Assembly: GCA_037189985.1 (NCBI GenBank) | Contig: JBBCJX010000018.1 | Location: 124,001-188,000, forward strand | Source: UBA2031 sp037189985 | GTDB taxonomy: Bacteria; Pseudomonadota; Gammaproteobacteria; Pseudomonadales; Moraxellaceae | Direction: 5' to 3' | Length of the DNA: 64,000 nt | Notes under the pieces: model-generated | The model's database searches: none | Told to the model about the DNA's origin: nothing | What the model saw: the letters and a program-made list of their open reading frames with translations, nothing else | Shown: positions 24,475 through 31,879 of the stretch, piece by piece | Layout: each line of letters opens with the position of its first letter | How positions within the stretch are numbered: position 1 is the first letter of the stretch | Translations under genes and position numbers: made by a program

Positions 24475-25691
24475 AGCGTTATCTGCTGTTCTTCCTCATC
24501 CTGCTGGTGCTTGGCGCCGGCCTTGGTGTCTGGTTGTTGCGTGACCCGGGCTATGTGCTCGTGAGCCGGGGCTTCACCTCCATCGAGATGAGCCTGTGGC
24601 TGGCAGTTCTGGGCTGGCTGGTCAGCCTGGTGGTGGCCATGTTGCTGATCAGTCTCCTGTTCCAGGTGCTCGGCATGGGCGAATGGTGGGCGCGCTGGCA
24701 GGGCTTGCGGCGCCAGGGCAGCAGTGCCAAGGCCTTGCAGGAGGGAAGCCTGGCACTGGAACTGGGTGACTGGAAGCGGGCCGAGCGTTTGCTTTTCAAT
24801 GCGGCGCGGTTGTCGCCACAACCCCTGCCGGCCTATCTCGCCGCTGCTCGCGCGGCCGCCCGTGGGCAGGCCTTTGATCGGGCCGACCAGTATCTGCTGC
24901 TGGCAGAGGAGCAGGGCAATCGTCTGGCGGTTGGCCTGGCCCGTGCCCGTCTTCTGCTTGAAGGGGGGCGCTGGGAGCAGGCCAGCATCCTGCTGGCACG
25001 CCTGCAGGACAGCCATCGCAAGGACGACCATATTCTGCTGCTACGGATAGAAGCCCTGATCCGCTTGCAGAAATGGGGCGAGCTTTCCGAGCTCCTGCCC
25101 ACCCTGCAGAAATTGCCCGAGGGTGAACAGGGACGTTTCGAGGCACTGGAAAAGCATGCCCACCGCGAGGTCATGCGCTGGGTCGCCCTTGCCGGCGGTC
25201 GCGTCGACCGGCCCTATGCCATCAAAAAATTGCGCAAATACTGGGAAGGCTTGCCGCGGCGCCTGCGCAACGATGCCGAGTTGATAGCCGTGTATGCGGA
25301 TGAACTAGTGCGTGTGGGCGGGGACGACGAGGCCGAAGCCCTGCTTGCCGAGGCCCTACCCCAGCAATGGACCAATGCCGGCATCGAGGTCTATGGGCGG
25401 GCACGTAGCACACGGCCTGACCAGGCATTGGCCCGGGCACAGGCGTGGAAGATGGCGCATCCGCACAACCCCGCACTCTTGCTGGCACTGGGCCGTTTGC
25501 AGCTCCAGAACCGGCACTGGCAGGAGGCCCGTGACTATTTCGAGGCATCGCTCGCCCTGCACCAGTCCCCGGAGGCGCATGCCGAGTTGATACGCCTGCT
25601 GGCACGTCTTGATGAAGGTGAGGCTGGCCGGCAGGTGGTGGAAAGCATGGCGACACAGAACACGCGCCTGCCGGACCTGCCCTTGCCTTGA
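24471..25691 (+). CDS. hemY: HemY-like TPR membrane protein
   Basis: A 406-residue inner-membrane protein of the proteobacterial HemY family (not protoporphyrinogen oxidase). Two N-terminal transmembrane helices (LLFFLILLVLGAGLGVWLL and LAVLGWLVSLVVAMLLISLLF) precede tetratricopeptide-like repeats, for example SLALELGDWKRAERLLFNAARLSP and LALGRLQLQNRHWQEARDYFEASLAL. It is translationally coupled to hemX through ATGA. Its role in heme synthesis is not established. Confidence 0.93.
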   Translation: MKRYLLFFLILLVLGAGLGVWLLRDPGYVLVSRGFTSIEMSLWLAVLGWLVSLVVAMLLISLLFQVLGMGEWWARWQGLRRQGSSAKALQEGSLALELGDWKRAERLLFNAARLSPQPLPAYLAAARAAARGQAFDRADQYLLLAEEQGNRLAVGLARARLLLEGGRWEQASILLARLQDSHRKDDHILLLRIEALIRLQKWGELSELLPTLQKLPEGEQGRFEALEKHAHREVMRWVALAGGRVDRPYAIKKLRKYWEGLPRRLRNDAELIAVYADELVRVGGDDEAEALLAEALPQQWTNAGIEVYGRARSTRPDQALARAQAWKMAHPHNPALLLALGRLQLQNRHWQEARDYFEASLALHQSPEAHAELIRLLARLDEGEAGRQVVESMATQNTRLPDLPLP

Positions 25692-25795
25692 TGGATGGCA
25701 TGGGTCTGCCTCTGACAGGCGGCCCGGCAAAGACAGGCCCGGCTTGCTAGGCTGGCGACATAAGAAAAAGAAAAAACGCCAGCACGGAGCCAGGC

Positions 25796-26026
25796 ATGAA
25801 AGAAAACCCCGCACGACCCTGTGCCGTAGAGGTCGAGTCTGGCCAGACGTATTGGTGGTGCCGATGCGGCCGCAGCCAGAGCCAGCCTTTCTGCGACGGC
25901 TCGCACAAGGGCTCGGAGATCACACCTTTGAAGTACGAGGCCCGCAGCACCCGCATTGTCTGGTTCTGCGGCTGCAAGCAGACGGCGCAGGCGCCACTGT
26001 GCGACGGTGCCCACAAGAGCCTCTGA
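25796..26026 (+). CDS. Double CDGSH iron-sulfur protein
   Basis: A 76-residue soluble protein made of two CDGSH zinc-finger-like Fe-S units. The first is C22-x-C24 ... C33-D-G-S-H37; the second is C58-x-C60 ... C69-D-G-A-H73, with Ala replacing Ser. Each CxC...CDGxH set can hold one redox-active 2Fe-2S cluster with three Cys and one His ligands. The first ATG at 25796 follows a GC-rich hairpin (25751-25783). Bacterial tandem CDGSH proteins are widespread, with few known partners. Confidence 0.93.
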   Translation: MKENPARPCAVEVESGQTYWWCRCGRSQSQPFCDGSHKGSEITPLKYEARSTRIVWFCGCKQTAQAPLCDGAHKSL

Positions 26027-26074
26027 GCCTGCGCGCAAGCCCCTGATTTTCTGCCCGATTGCTGCTTTTGCGCC

Positions 26075-26103
26075 TTGACGACCCTGTAGGCCGCGGGTTT
26101 AAT
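26075..26103 (+). promoter_or_regulatory. Sigma-70 promoter of tRNA-Phe
   Basis: TTGACG (26075-26080) and TTTAAT (26098-26103) are separated by exactly 17 bp. The GC-rich discriminator (ACGCGCC) is typical of stringently controlled stable-RNA genes. The tRNA begins 14 nt downstream. Confidence 0.8.
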
Positions 26104-26116
26104 ACGCGCCTCATTC

Positions 26117-26192
26117 GGCCCGGTAGCTCAGTTGGTAGAGCAGCGGATTGAAAATCCGCGTGTCCCCAGTTCGATTCTGGGCTGGGCCACCA
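26117..26192 (+). tRNA. tRNA-Phe (GAA)
   Basis: A 76-nt tRNA with encoded CCA. The acceptor GGCCCGG pairs with CTGGGCC (one G-T pair), the D arm has AGTTGGTAGA, the anticodon loop is TTGAAAA with anticodon GAA, and the T arm is CCCAG-TTCGATT-CTGGG. Its 3' 45 nt are repeated at 43398-43442, marking integration of a genomic island that restores the intact gene. Confidence 0.98.
26148..26192 (+). repeat. Left attachment repeat within tRNA-Phe
   Basis: The 45 bp from the anticodon loop to the CCA end match 43398-43442 at 43 positions. The two differences, at 26165 and 26181, are tRNA positions 49 and 65, which pair in the T stem (C-G here, G-C in the right copy). Confidence 0.93.
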
Positions 26193-26207
26193 TCTTGTTG
26201 TCCTCTC

Positions 26208-26235
26208 AAATGCCAGCAACCCCTTGCTGGCATTT
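26208..26235 (+). terminator. Element-borne terminator after tRNA-Phe
   Basis: A 12-bp perfect stem (AAATGCCAGCAA with TTGCTGGCATTT, loop CCCC) followed by GTGTTTTTG. It would end the tRNA transcript now that the host terminator has been pushed to 43456-43488. Its core GCCAGCA/TGCTGGC is shared with the host one. Confidence 0.75.
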
Positions 26236-26282
26236 GTGTTTTTGCCTTCCCTGCAAGTAAAAAGCCTGACTTTTCTCTAGAC

Positions 26283-26308
26283 ACGCGGATTGAGAAATCC
26301 GCGTTTCC
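26283..26308 (+). repeat. Degenerate copy of the tRNA-Phe anticodon arm
   Basis: GCGGATTGAGAAATCCGCG, followed by TTTCC, closely matches the tRNA segment GCGGATTGAAAATCCGCG then TGTCC, with one inserted base and one change. It forms a 9-bp hairpin. It may be an att remnant from another insertion or a recombination arm site. Confidence 0.45.
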
Positions 26309-26483
26309 GGGGCATTTCCGGTGGTTGCCTCTACTGTATGCGAGCACTATAAGTTGGTTGGCTGTTTTTTGGTCAAATGCGGCAAAAAAGGCTCACGAAG
26401 CCGCTGTGAAACAGGCAAAATCCTTCCGTTCTGAGCTGCCTTTCCCTACCACGCTCCGGCCTGAGGTCTCAGCGTTGAATCAT

Positions 26484-27995
26484 ATGTCACTTGCCCAGTT
26501 CGCCCATGAAAATGGCAAGGCCTTTGTGGCCAAGTTGAGCCGAGAAGAGCAAAAAAGCCTTGGCCAGTTCATGACGCCGTATCCCATAGCGGAATTCATG
26601 GCCCGCCGCTCAGTTACTGGTATCGCCGGTGGTCTTGTACGGGTGCTTGAGCCATCTGCGGGGGCGGGGGTGTTGGCAGCTGCCGTTATTGAGCAGCTAT
26701 TGTCCTTGCCAGAGAAGCCAAGCGGTATAGAGCTAACCCTGTGTGAGATAGATGCGCGTCTACAGCCGTGTCTCAAGGCATTGGCATCTAAGCTACGAGC
26801 AACTGCAAAGCAGCACGGGGTATCGCTTTCGTGCTCCATCGTCATGGGGGATTTCTTGCTGTCCTCTTTGGCCCGCTCGGCTGAGCCGAAATTTGATATC
26901 TGCATAGCAAACCCGCCCTATTTCAAGCTTAACAAGGCTGATCCTCGAGCTATTGCGCATAGCTATGCTGTCTATGGGCAGCCAAACATATATGGCCTTT
27001 TTCAGGCCGCCTGTGCGGGATTGCTGGCTCCGGGGGGGAGCTGGTGCTTTATTACGCCTCGGTCGTGGATGAATGGAGCCTATTTTTCTGCTGTCCGACG
27101 GCACTTATTGCAGTATCTGCATATTGATGCCCTGCACTTGTTTGAAAGTCGGCAAGATCATTTTTATGAAGACACAATTCTTCAAGAGGCTGTAATTGCA
27201 TGGGCGACTGCTCATGCCCCGCAGTCTGGCCAGATTGCTTTTAGTACAAGCAATGGGGTTGCGGACCTGCAAGATGCTGAGCTTTTTGCTGTTCCGTCTG
27301 CGCAGGTTATTGGTGCTGACCATCTGCGAATGATCTCTGTTCCAGTTGCGGCCGGAGCAGATCAGGCTGGTGATGTGTTTGCTGAATGGACAGACACACT
27401 AGCAACTCTAGGCTTGAAGGTTTCTACAGGACCTGTCGTAGCCTTTCGCTCACGCGATTTCATTAGAGAAAAGCATCAGAAAGGCTGCGTTCCATTGCTC
27501 TGGATGCAGCACGTCACAAGGGCTGGGGTTAGGTGGCCCATTCAAAAGAAGCAGGAGCACATCCAGTCCTCAGCACTGACTGCTTGGATGCTTCTCCCGA
27601 ATGGTTGCTATGTGGTCATGCGTCGCTTTAGCCCGAAGGAAGATATTCGGCGTGTCACATCCGCTCCCTATCTGGGTGTTTTTAAAGGGAAATTCATAGG
27701 CCTAGAGAATCATCTCAACTACATACATCGCCCGGGGGGGGCGATGGGGCGGGATGAGGTCGTAGGGGTGTCTGCCTTTATGAACAGTACTCTTGTTGAC
27801 GGCTACTTCCGCGCTGTATCTGGGAATACCCAAGTTAATGCGACAGAGCTGCGGAAGTTGCACTTTCCCCCGTTGGCTAAGTTGGTGGCTATAGGCAAGA
27901 AACTGCCTGATTCCGCCTCTTTAGAGCAGATAGACAAAGCTGTAGCGCAGGTGCTCAAACTCTCTCAGATACTGCCTTCAGCGGCATCAGGATAA
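26484..27995 (+). CDS. N6-adenine DNA methyltransferase, BsuBI/PstI type
   Basis: A 503-residue DNA adenine methyltransferase. SAM-binding motif I is LEPSAGAG (about residues 56-63) and catalytic motif IV is NPPY in IANPPYF (about 142). The order I before IV and the N-terminal LGQFMTPYPIAEFMARR place it in the gamma class of M.PstI/M.BsuBI/Eco57I-like enzymes. A target-recognition region should lie beyond residue 250. The start at 26484 (MSLAQFAHE) is the family-like N-terminus; the longer open frame reaches back into the tRNA and is not credible. The endonuclease gene follows. CTGCAG specificity is suggested by family only. Confidence 0.88.
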   Translation: MSLAQFAHENGKAFVAKLSREEQKSLGQFMTPYPIAEFMARRSVTGIAGGLVRVLEPSAGAGVLAAAVIEQLLSLPEKPSGIELTLCEIDARLQPCLKALASKLRATAKQHGVSLSCSIVMGDFLLSSLARSAEPKFDICIANPPYFKLNKADPRAIAHSYAVYGQPNIYGLFQAACAGLLAPGGSWCFITPRSWMNGAYFSAVRRHLLQYLHIDALHLFESRQDHFYEDTILQEAVIAWATAHAPQSGQIAFSTSNGVADLQDAELFAVPSAQVIGADHLRMISVPVAAGADQAGDVFAEWTDTLATLGLKVSTGPVVAFRSRDFIREKHQKGCVPLLWMQHVTRAGVRWPIQKKQEHIQSSALTAWMLLPNGCYVVMRRFSPKEDIRRVTSAPYLGVFKGKFIGLENHLNYIHRPGGAMGRDEVVGVSAFMNSTLVDGYFRAVSGNTQVNATELRKLHFPPLAKLVAIGKKLPDSASLEQIDKAVAQVLKLSQILPSAASG

Positions 27996-28090
27996 GAGAA
28001 AGCACTGTAGAGCTGATCGTAAATTTCAATAGTTGCAGATGTGCAGCTTAATGCAGTAGGCTTAACTTATTGCCCAATGAGTTTGGCTCA

Positions 28091-29158
28091 ATGCATCCAT
28101 TCCCCCCATACATTCCTGTCGATGCTGTTCAGCATCGGCTCACATCAATATTCCCTGACTCATTCCCTGATCGGACCATTTTGGTAAGCCAAATGGCTGC
28201 GCGGGCAATTTTTGTGGCGATCTATGGCGGATTTATTGACGGAACTAATAGGTACTTTAGGCCCTCAACTGTCATTCGCTTCAGCAATGAGCAAGCAGAG
28301 TTAAGCCAAGATTCAGACCGCTGGGCATGGGTTTCTGTGTGCCAAACGGCTGGATATAAGCCATCAAGTTCATGGTATGCCGACAATACTCGTGAGCCTC
28401 TTCGAGATGATTTAATCCGAAACAGGGCTATTCCGATTGGCATTATTCGCAAGAAAGAAGGGGTTGCCCCTACGTCGCCTGCACCGATTTACTGCCTATC
28501 TAGGGATTTTTCTGAGCTTTTTGATCCCAATCTGGGCGGTGATGCCCTTGAGCAAGCAATAGCTGCATGGAGAGAGCAGCATTTAGATCCCATGGTGTTG
28601 CGTAGAATGAAAATTCTTGCCGCCGGCATTGAAGAGAGGATGGGGCAAGTTCGGGTAAGTTTGCCTGAGACTGGGATTGAGCTAAGACTAGCCCCTGGGG
28701 AGGCCTCCACTATTACGAGAGATGTTTGTCAGGAATTGGTTGCAAGGATTATGCGTAGGCCAGTAATTACGCATGTCAGTATTTCTGATCAAAAAATATT
28801 TCCCGAGCTAGCGCGTGCAGCTAATGCAGTTGGGTTAGACATACTGCCTTCTGCTGAATTGCCAGACGTTGTTGCAGTTGATATTGGCCATAAGGATAAA
28901 AAGCTGCGTCTTGCTTTTATTGAGGTGGTTTTCTCTGACGGTCCTGTCACAGAGCTAAGAAAACAAGCTCTCATGAAAATTGCCAATGATGCGGGGGTCC
29001 CTGATGGGAATGTACAGTTCATTACCGCATTTGAAGATCGTAATGCACCAGCCTTCAAGAAACGTTTCAGTGAACTTGCGATTGGGTCACTGGTTTGGTT
29101 CAGAAGTGAGCCCGACATGCTGATCAGAATTGAATCTTTGGCTACTGAAGCGGATTAG
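28091..29158 (+). CDS. BsuBI/PstI-type restriction endonuclease
   Basis: A 355-residue protein whose C-terminal third matches the BsuBI/PstI endonuclease family (PF06616): LPDVVAVDIGHKDKKLRLAFIEVVFSDGPVTELRKQ, NVQFITAFEDRNAPAFKK and LVWFRSEPDMLIRIES. The spaced D...E-V-V pattern is the likely metal-binding PD-(D/E)xK core. The N-terminus (FPPYIPVDAVQHRLTSIFPDSFPDRTILVSQMAARAIFVAIYGG) also fits family members. It lies 95 bp after the methyltransferase in the same direction. The start could be TTG at 28070; I choose the first ATG. PstI recognises CTGCAG; whether this enzyme does needs testing. Confidence 0.85.
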   Translation: MHPFPPYIPVDAVQHRLTSIFPDSFPDRTILVSQMAARAIFVAIYGGFIDGTNRYFRPSTVIRFSNEQAELSQDSDRWAWVSVCQTAGYKPSSSWYADNTREPLRDDLIRNRAIPIGIIRKKEGVAPTSPAPIYCLSRDFSELFDPNLGGDALEQAIAAWREQHLDPMVLRRMKILAAGIEERMGQVRVSLPETGIELRLAPGEASTITRDVCQELVARIMRRPVITHVSISDQKIFPELARAANAVGLDILPSAELPDVVAVDIGHKDKKLRLAFIEVVFSDGPVTELRKQALMKIANDAGVPDGNVQFITAFEDRNAPAFKKRFSELAIGSLVWFRSEPDMLIRIESLATEAD

Positions 29159-29168
29159 GAGGCCTAAA

Positions 29169-29435
29169 ATGACGGAAGAGGAAAAGAAGGCATGGCGCAG
29201 CATGGCGTACTCAGTGATTGAGCGGGTTGCTAGGGAGAATAAGGAGTTCACGCCTGACGCCATATGGCTTGCCGGCTTGCCGAAGCCCGATGATGCTAGG
29301 ATGCTAGGTGGAGTAATGCGTCGAGCTAAAAAAGATGGGTTAATAGCGAAAACAGGTAGGGTGCAGCCGACCTCTCAGCCCGAAAGCCATGGAACAGATG
29401 TTACTGTCTGGCGATCGCTAATATACGGGCGGTGA
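29169..29435 (+). CDS. Small winged-helix-like protein
   Basis: An 88-residue protein starting 10 bp after the endonuclease stop, with AGGAGG overlapping that stop, so it belongs to the restriction-modification operon. The pattern FTPDAIWLAGLPKPDDARMLGGVMRRAKKDGLIAKTG followed by SHGTDVTVWRS resembles small proteins common in phages and islands. Their predicted fold is a winged helix (a helix, a GxVMRRAKKxGLI recognition segment, then a strand). Function unknown; it could regulate or aid the restriction system. Confidence 0.6.
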   Translation: MTEEEKKAWRSMAYSVIERVARENKEFTPDAIWLAGLPKPDDARMLGGVMRRAKKDGLIAKTGRVQPTSQPESHGTDVTVWRSLIYGR

Positions 29436-29464
29436 CAATATGACTTTTTTAGGGGCTTGGTTTT

Positions 29465-29501
29465 AATGCCCCGTTTTCCTTGATGGGGAAAACGGGGCAT
29501 T
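29465..29501. terminator. Bidirectional terminator
   Basis: A 15-bp perfect stem (29465-29479 with 29487-29501, core GCCCCGTTTTCC) separates the restriction-modification operon from the convergent gene starting at 30065. The T-run is weak on the plus side. Confidence 0.75.
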
Positions 29502-29504
29502 AGT

Positions 29505-30065
29505 TTAGAACTCTTCGACAACTGTAACCGTGCGACGACATGATTTTGTCAACTTTAGATCTTTTAGGTGTTGGCTGTTGGTGTCAATCACGCGGTCTTC
29601 AAACGCTTCCTCAATAAGGCTTTCAAATGACTGCTTTTTCCACTGCGGTCTCTCAGAAATCCTCTCAATTCTTGCGCGATAGCACTTGTTATCCGAATCA
29701 CTCTCAACTGTGATCCAGTGCTTTTGGGCTTTCGGGACAATCTCCATCATCGACCAATACCAGTTATCGTGTCCTTCGCCACGCGGGTATGTAATGGGAA
29801 GAAAGAAGGTGCGACCTGATTTCAATACACCTTCATATAGGCTGGCGTGCCAAAGTCCGGGAATGCGTGCATTGGTCTTTACGATATCGGCATTAACCAA
29901 ATGCCAGCGGCTATCCTTTAGAATAATAAGAATATTTTCTGCATGTCGGCTGCTATCTGCATGAAGCCGAAAAGCTTCGCCTTTCGGGATATAGACTGAC
30001 GGATTTTGGTTAATATCATCTGGCAATAGCGTATAGCTTTGCAGTGAAAATTCCTTGTTTTTCAT
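29505..30065 (-). CDS. Hypothetical island protein
   Basis: A 186-residue soluble protein I do not recognise. It is rich in aromatic residues (RLHADSSRHAENILIIL, DNWYWSMMEIVPKAQKHW) and lacks a signal peptide or membrane segment. The C-terminal SCRRTVTVVEEF is basic and then acidic. Its ATG lies one base away from the stop of the upstream AlpA-like gene, with GAGGCATGAA as a ribosome-binding site, so the two form an operon. Regulator plus small protein of unknown function is a frequent arrangement in islands. Confidence 0.6.
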   Translation of the reverse strand: MKNKEFSLQSYTLLPDDINQNPSVYIPKGEAFRLHADSSRHAENILIILKDSRWHLVNADIVKTNARIPGLWHASLYEGVLKSGRTFFLPITYPRGEGHDNWYWSMMEIVPKAQKHWITVESDSDNKCYRARIERISERPQWKKQSFESLIEEAFEDRVIDTNSQHLKDLKLTKSCRRTVTVVEEF

Positions 30066-30066
30066 T

Positions 30067-30303
30067 TCATGCCTCCTGATTCTGATGCGATTCCAGCACG
30101 TCAGGGAGCCGCTTCTGAATCCACTTCTCTACATACGACTCGCAGTATCTGATCGAGCCACCAAGACAGATATGGTCGGGAATTTGCTCAAAGTCTTTTG
30201 CGGCTCTGAGGCGTTCAATAGTGCTGACGGAGAGGTTCAGGCGCTTTGCCAGCCATTCAGTTGTTTTGAGTGTTGGAAATAGTGAATCAATTGCTTCGGC
30301 CAT
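30067..30303 (-). CDS. AlpA-like helix-turn-helix regulator/excisionase
   Basis: A 78-residue MerR/AlpA-type small DNA-binding protein: TTEWLAKRLNLSVSTIERLRAAKDFEQIPDHICLGGSIRYCESYVEKWIQ. The helix-turn-helix plus wing (GGSIRY) and the final W-I-Q match excisionase-like regulators that activate integrase genes in P4-type elements. GGAGG precedes the ATG at 30303. A near-perfect 16-bp palindrome (30351-30366) upstream may be its operator. Confidence 0.75.
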   Translation of the reverse strand: MAEAIDSLFPTLKTTEWLAKRLNLSVSTIERLRAAKDFEQIPDHICLGGSIRYCESYVEKWIQKRLPDVLESHQNQEA

Positions 30304-30350
30304 TTTTCTAGCCTCCAGATTTAGATGGCGTGCCGACTGAGTGGCACGAG

Positions 30351-30366
30351 CTGTCACTAGCGACAG
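30351..30366. promoter_or_regulatory. Imperfect palindrome upstream of the AlpA-like gene
   Basis: CTGTCACTAGCGACAG matches its own reverse complement at 14 of 16 positions, and lies about 50 bp before the AlpA-like start. It is a candidate operator for that gene or for the XRE protein whose gene ends at 30514. Confidence 0.35.
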
Positions 30367-30513
30367 GCTATTACCTTGTTCTGTCCTGGATGGCTGAAAT
30401 GGGCCCTTTTTTGTCTGCCTTGGCTGTGAGTGCGGGAGAGGCTTACGAGTGGCTGCTATGGCATCCCAATTGGGTGGGCGTGCGGGAGGCGAAGTGGCGA
30501 CACTCTGTGAGTG

Positions 30514-30858
30514 TTACTCGCTCTGGCCTCGGCGTTGGAGCTTGAGGAGCCCTGTAATGAGCTCGCCCACCACGGCTTGGTGATGAGGGGTGAGCTTGTG
30601 AAGGCGGGAGATGACTGACAGCAGGGCGGGGTCATCTGCCAGGGTGGCTGATGTATCCCCTTCTGCTTGCGCCCAGATAGCGGATACCCGCACGCCCAAG
30701 GCAGCCGCAATGTCTACCAAGAGGTCGTGGCTGGGCTTTTGGAGCCCTCTTTCCACGCGGGAGAGGTTGCTGGGGTCGGAGTTCACCTCATTGGCGAGCT
30801 TCTCCAGCGTTTGACCTCTGTTTTCGCGTAGCTGACGTATCACTGTTCCAACGTTCAT
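30514..30858 (-). CDS. XRE-family transcription regulator
   Basis: A 114-residue Cro/CI-type repressor. The helix-turn-helix spans about residues 5-60 (IRQLRENRGQTLEKLANEVNSDPSNLSRVERGLQKPSHDLLVDIAAALGV), followed by a helical tail (LHKLTPHHQAVVGELITGLLKL). The start at 30858 is the first Met of the domain; the longer frame runs through the operator region. Two overlapping palindromes lie 47-74 bp upstream, so autoregulation is likely. It may control the island or act as a controller protein for the restriction system, but it is not adjacent to the latter. Confidence 0.88.
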   Translation of the reverse strand: MNVGTVIRQLRENRGQTLEKLANEVNSDPSNLSRVERGLQKPSHDLLVDIAAALGVRVSAIWAQAEGDTSATLADDPALLSVISRLHKLTPHHQAVVGELITGLLKLQRRGQSE

Positions 30859-30904
30859 GAACTGGATTGTCTGGGCAGACCTGCGTCTAGCGCCAAGCGT
30901 CCTG

Positions 30905-30932
30905 CGCCAATTATAATTGGCGTATAACGCCA
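30905..30932. promoter_or_regulatory. Overlapping operator palindromes of the XRE gene
   Basis: CGCCAATTATAATTGGCG (30905-30922) is a perfect 18-bp palindrome. TGGCGTATAACGCCA (30918-30932) is a perfect 6-bp inverted repeat with 3-bp spacer that shares its left arm. A TATAAT-like -10 lies inside the first. The layout suits a repressor blocking both its own promoter and a divergent one serving the genes from 30991. Confidence 0.65.
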
Positions 30933-30990
30933 AATCATGTGGCTTCGGGCGCACGGGGGTGCGTCTCGGACTTAGCTAAGGAGGGGGGTA

Positions 30991-31116
30991 ATGGGGAAGG
31001 TAATGGGTGCGGTAGTGCTTTCGTTGGGGTTGGCCGTGGTGGTCAGTTCGATTACGGGTGCGAATTATTGGGTGTGCTTTCTTGGCGGACTCGTCGCGTT
31101 CTCTATGGCTAAGTGA
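30991..31116 (+). CDS. Small two-helix membrane protein
   Basis: A 41-residue reading frame, MGKVMGAVVLSLGLAVVVS then SITGANYWVCFLGGLVAFSMAK. It has a near-ideal ribosome-binding site (AAGGAGGGGGTA directly before ATG). Two hydrophobic segments separated by a short polar turn suggest a membrane peptide. It is followed 13 bp later by another membrane-protein gene in the same direction. Too short for family assignment. Confidence 0.6.
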   Translation: MGKVMGAVVLSLGLAVVVSSITGANYWVCFLGGLVAFSMAK

Positions 31117-31129
31117 GGAGGGGCAGTCA

Positions 31130-31879
31130 GTGAAAGAAGGCAAAAAGGTTGGCACCCTCCTGGGTTTGGGCATTTTCCTCATGCCATATATTTTTCTGTG
31201 GCCGCTTCTCCGAGGCGACTACCGCACGAGGGACAAGCTGTTTGGGGTGTTGTGGCTAACGACCCTAATTGCTGCCGTTGTTGTTGGCTCAGCTCAGTCT
31301 CCCCACACACAGTCTGAGCCCAGCCCGGTTGTGCAGACTCATGAACGAGGACTCAAAGATGGCCTGATTTCATATCAAAGCAGGTGGGAGCCCATTTACA
31401 AGAAATTTTCTGGAAAGTGGGCTCAGGACAAAAATGCAGCCTCTGATTTTTCCTTTGAGTTCAAAAATAACGAGGCATATGCACACTTTTTGATAAAGAG
31501 GGATGGATTGCCTCAAGAGATTGTCCTGCCCGTTATGGACGATGATTGCAAAGAAAAAGAGACTGGCTACGGTCTGATTGGAGACTCTGACCAGAAGATA
31601 GGGCTAGAGCTTGTGCAGTATCAGAGAGGGGCCTACTTCTATCAGGCGGTTTGCCATGACTATGGGAGTGCAAGTGGGCATATCTTTGTTAAAGACTCGA
31701 TGAAAGCCCTCACTGCTTATACTTGCCGTGAAAAGGAGTGCAGAAATAGCACAAGCTATATCGACGTGAGTGAGGAAAGACATTACGTCGAAGAGGAGCG
31801 TGTAGCTCCGAGCTATGAAGATGAGCCACCTGCCGCTCCGGCAAGTGATCCGCTGGTTGAGTCTCAGCCTGCTGATTAG
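31130..31879 (+). CDS. Membrane-anchored hypothetical protein
   Basis: A 249-residue protein beginning at GTG 31130, 8 nt after GGAGGGG. Two transmembrane helices lie at the N-terminus (VGTLLGLGIFLMPYIFLWPLL and LFGVLWLTTLIAAVVVGSA). The rest is a soluble domain with two Cys pairs (CREKECRNS, DDDCKEK) and an acidic, proline-rich tail. The topology predicts that the large domain is outside the membrane. It follows the 41-residue membrane gene and is likely expressed with it. No family recognised. Confidence 0.65.
   Translation: MKEGKKVGTLLGLGIFLMPYIFLWPLLRGDYRTRDKLFGVLWLTTLIAAVVVGSAQSPHTQSEPSPVVQTHERGLKDGLISYQSRWEPIYKKFSGKWAQDKNAASDFSFEFKNNEAYAHFLIKRDGLPQEIVLPVMDDDCKEKETGYGLIGDSDQKIGLELVQYQRGAYFYQAVCHDYGSASGHIFVKDSMKALTAYTCREKECRNSTSYIDVSEERHYVEEERVAPSYEDEPPAAPASDPLVESQPAD

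Noticed and set aside
26148..26483. N-terminal extension of the methyltransferase starting inside tRNA-Phe
   Set aside because: It would translate the tRNA and terminator; the family N-terminus starts at 26484.
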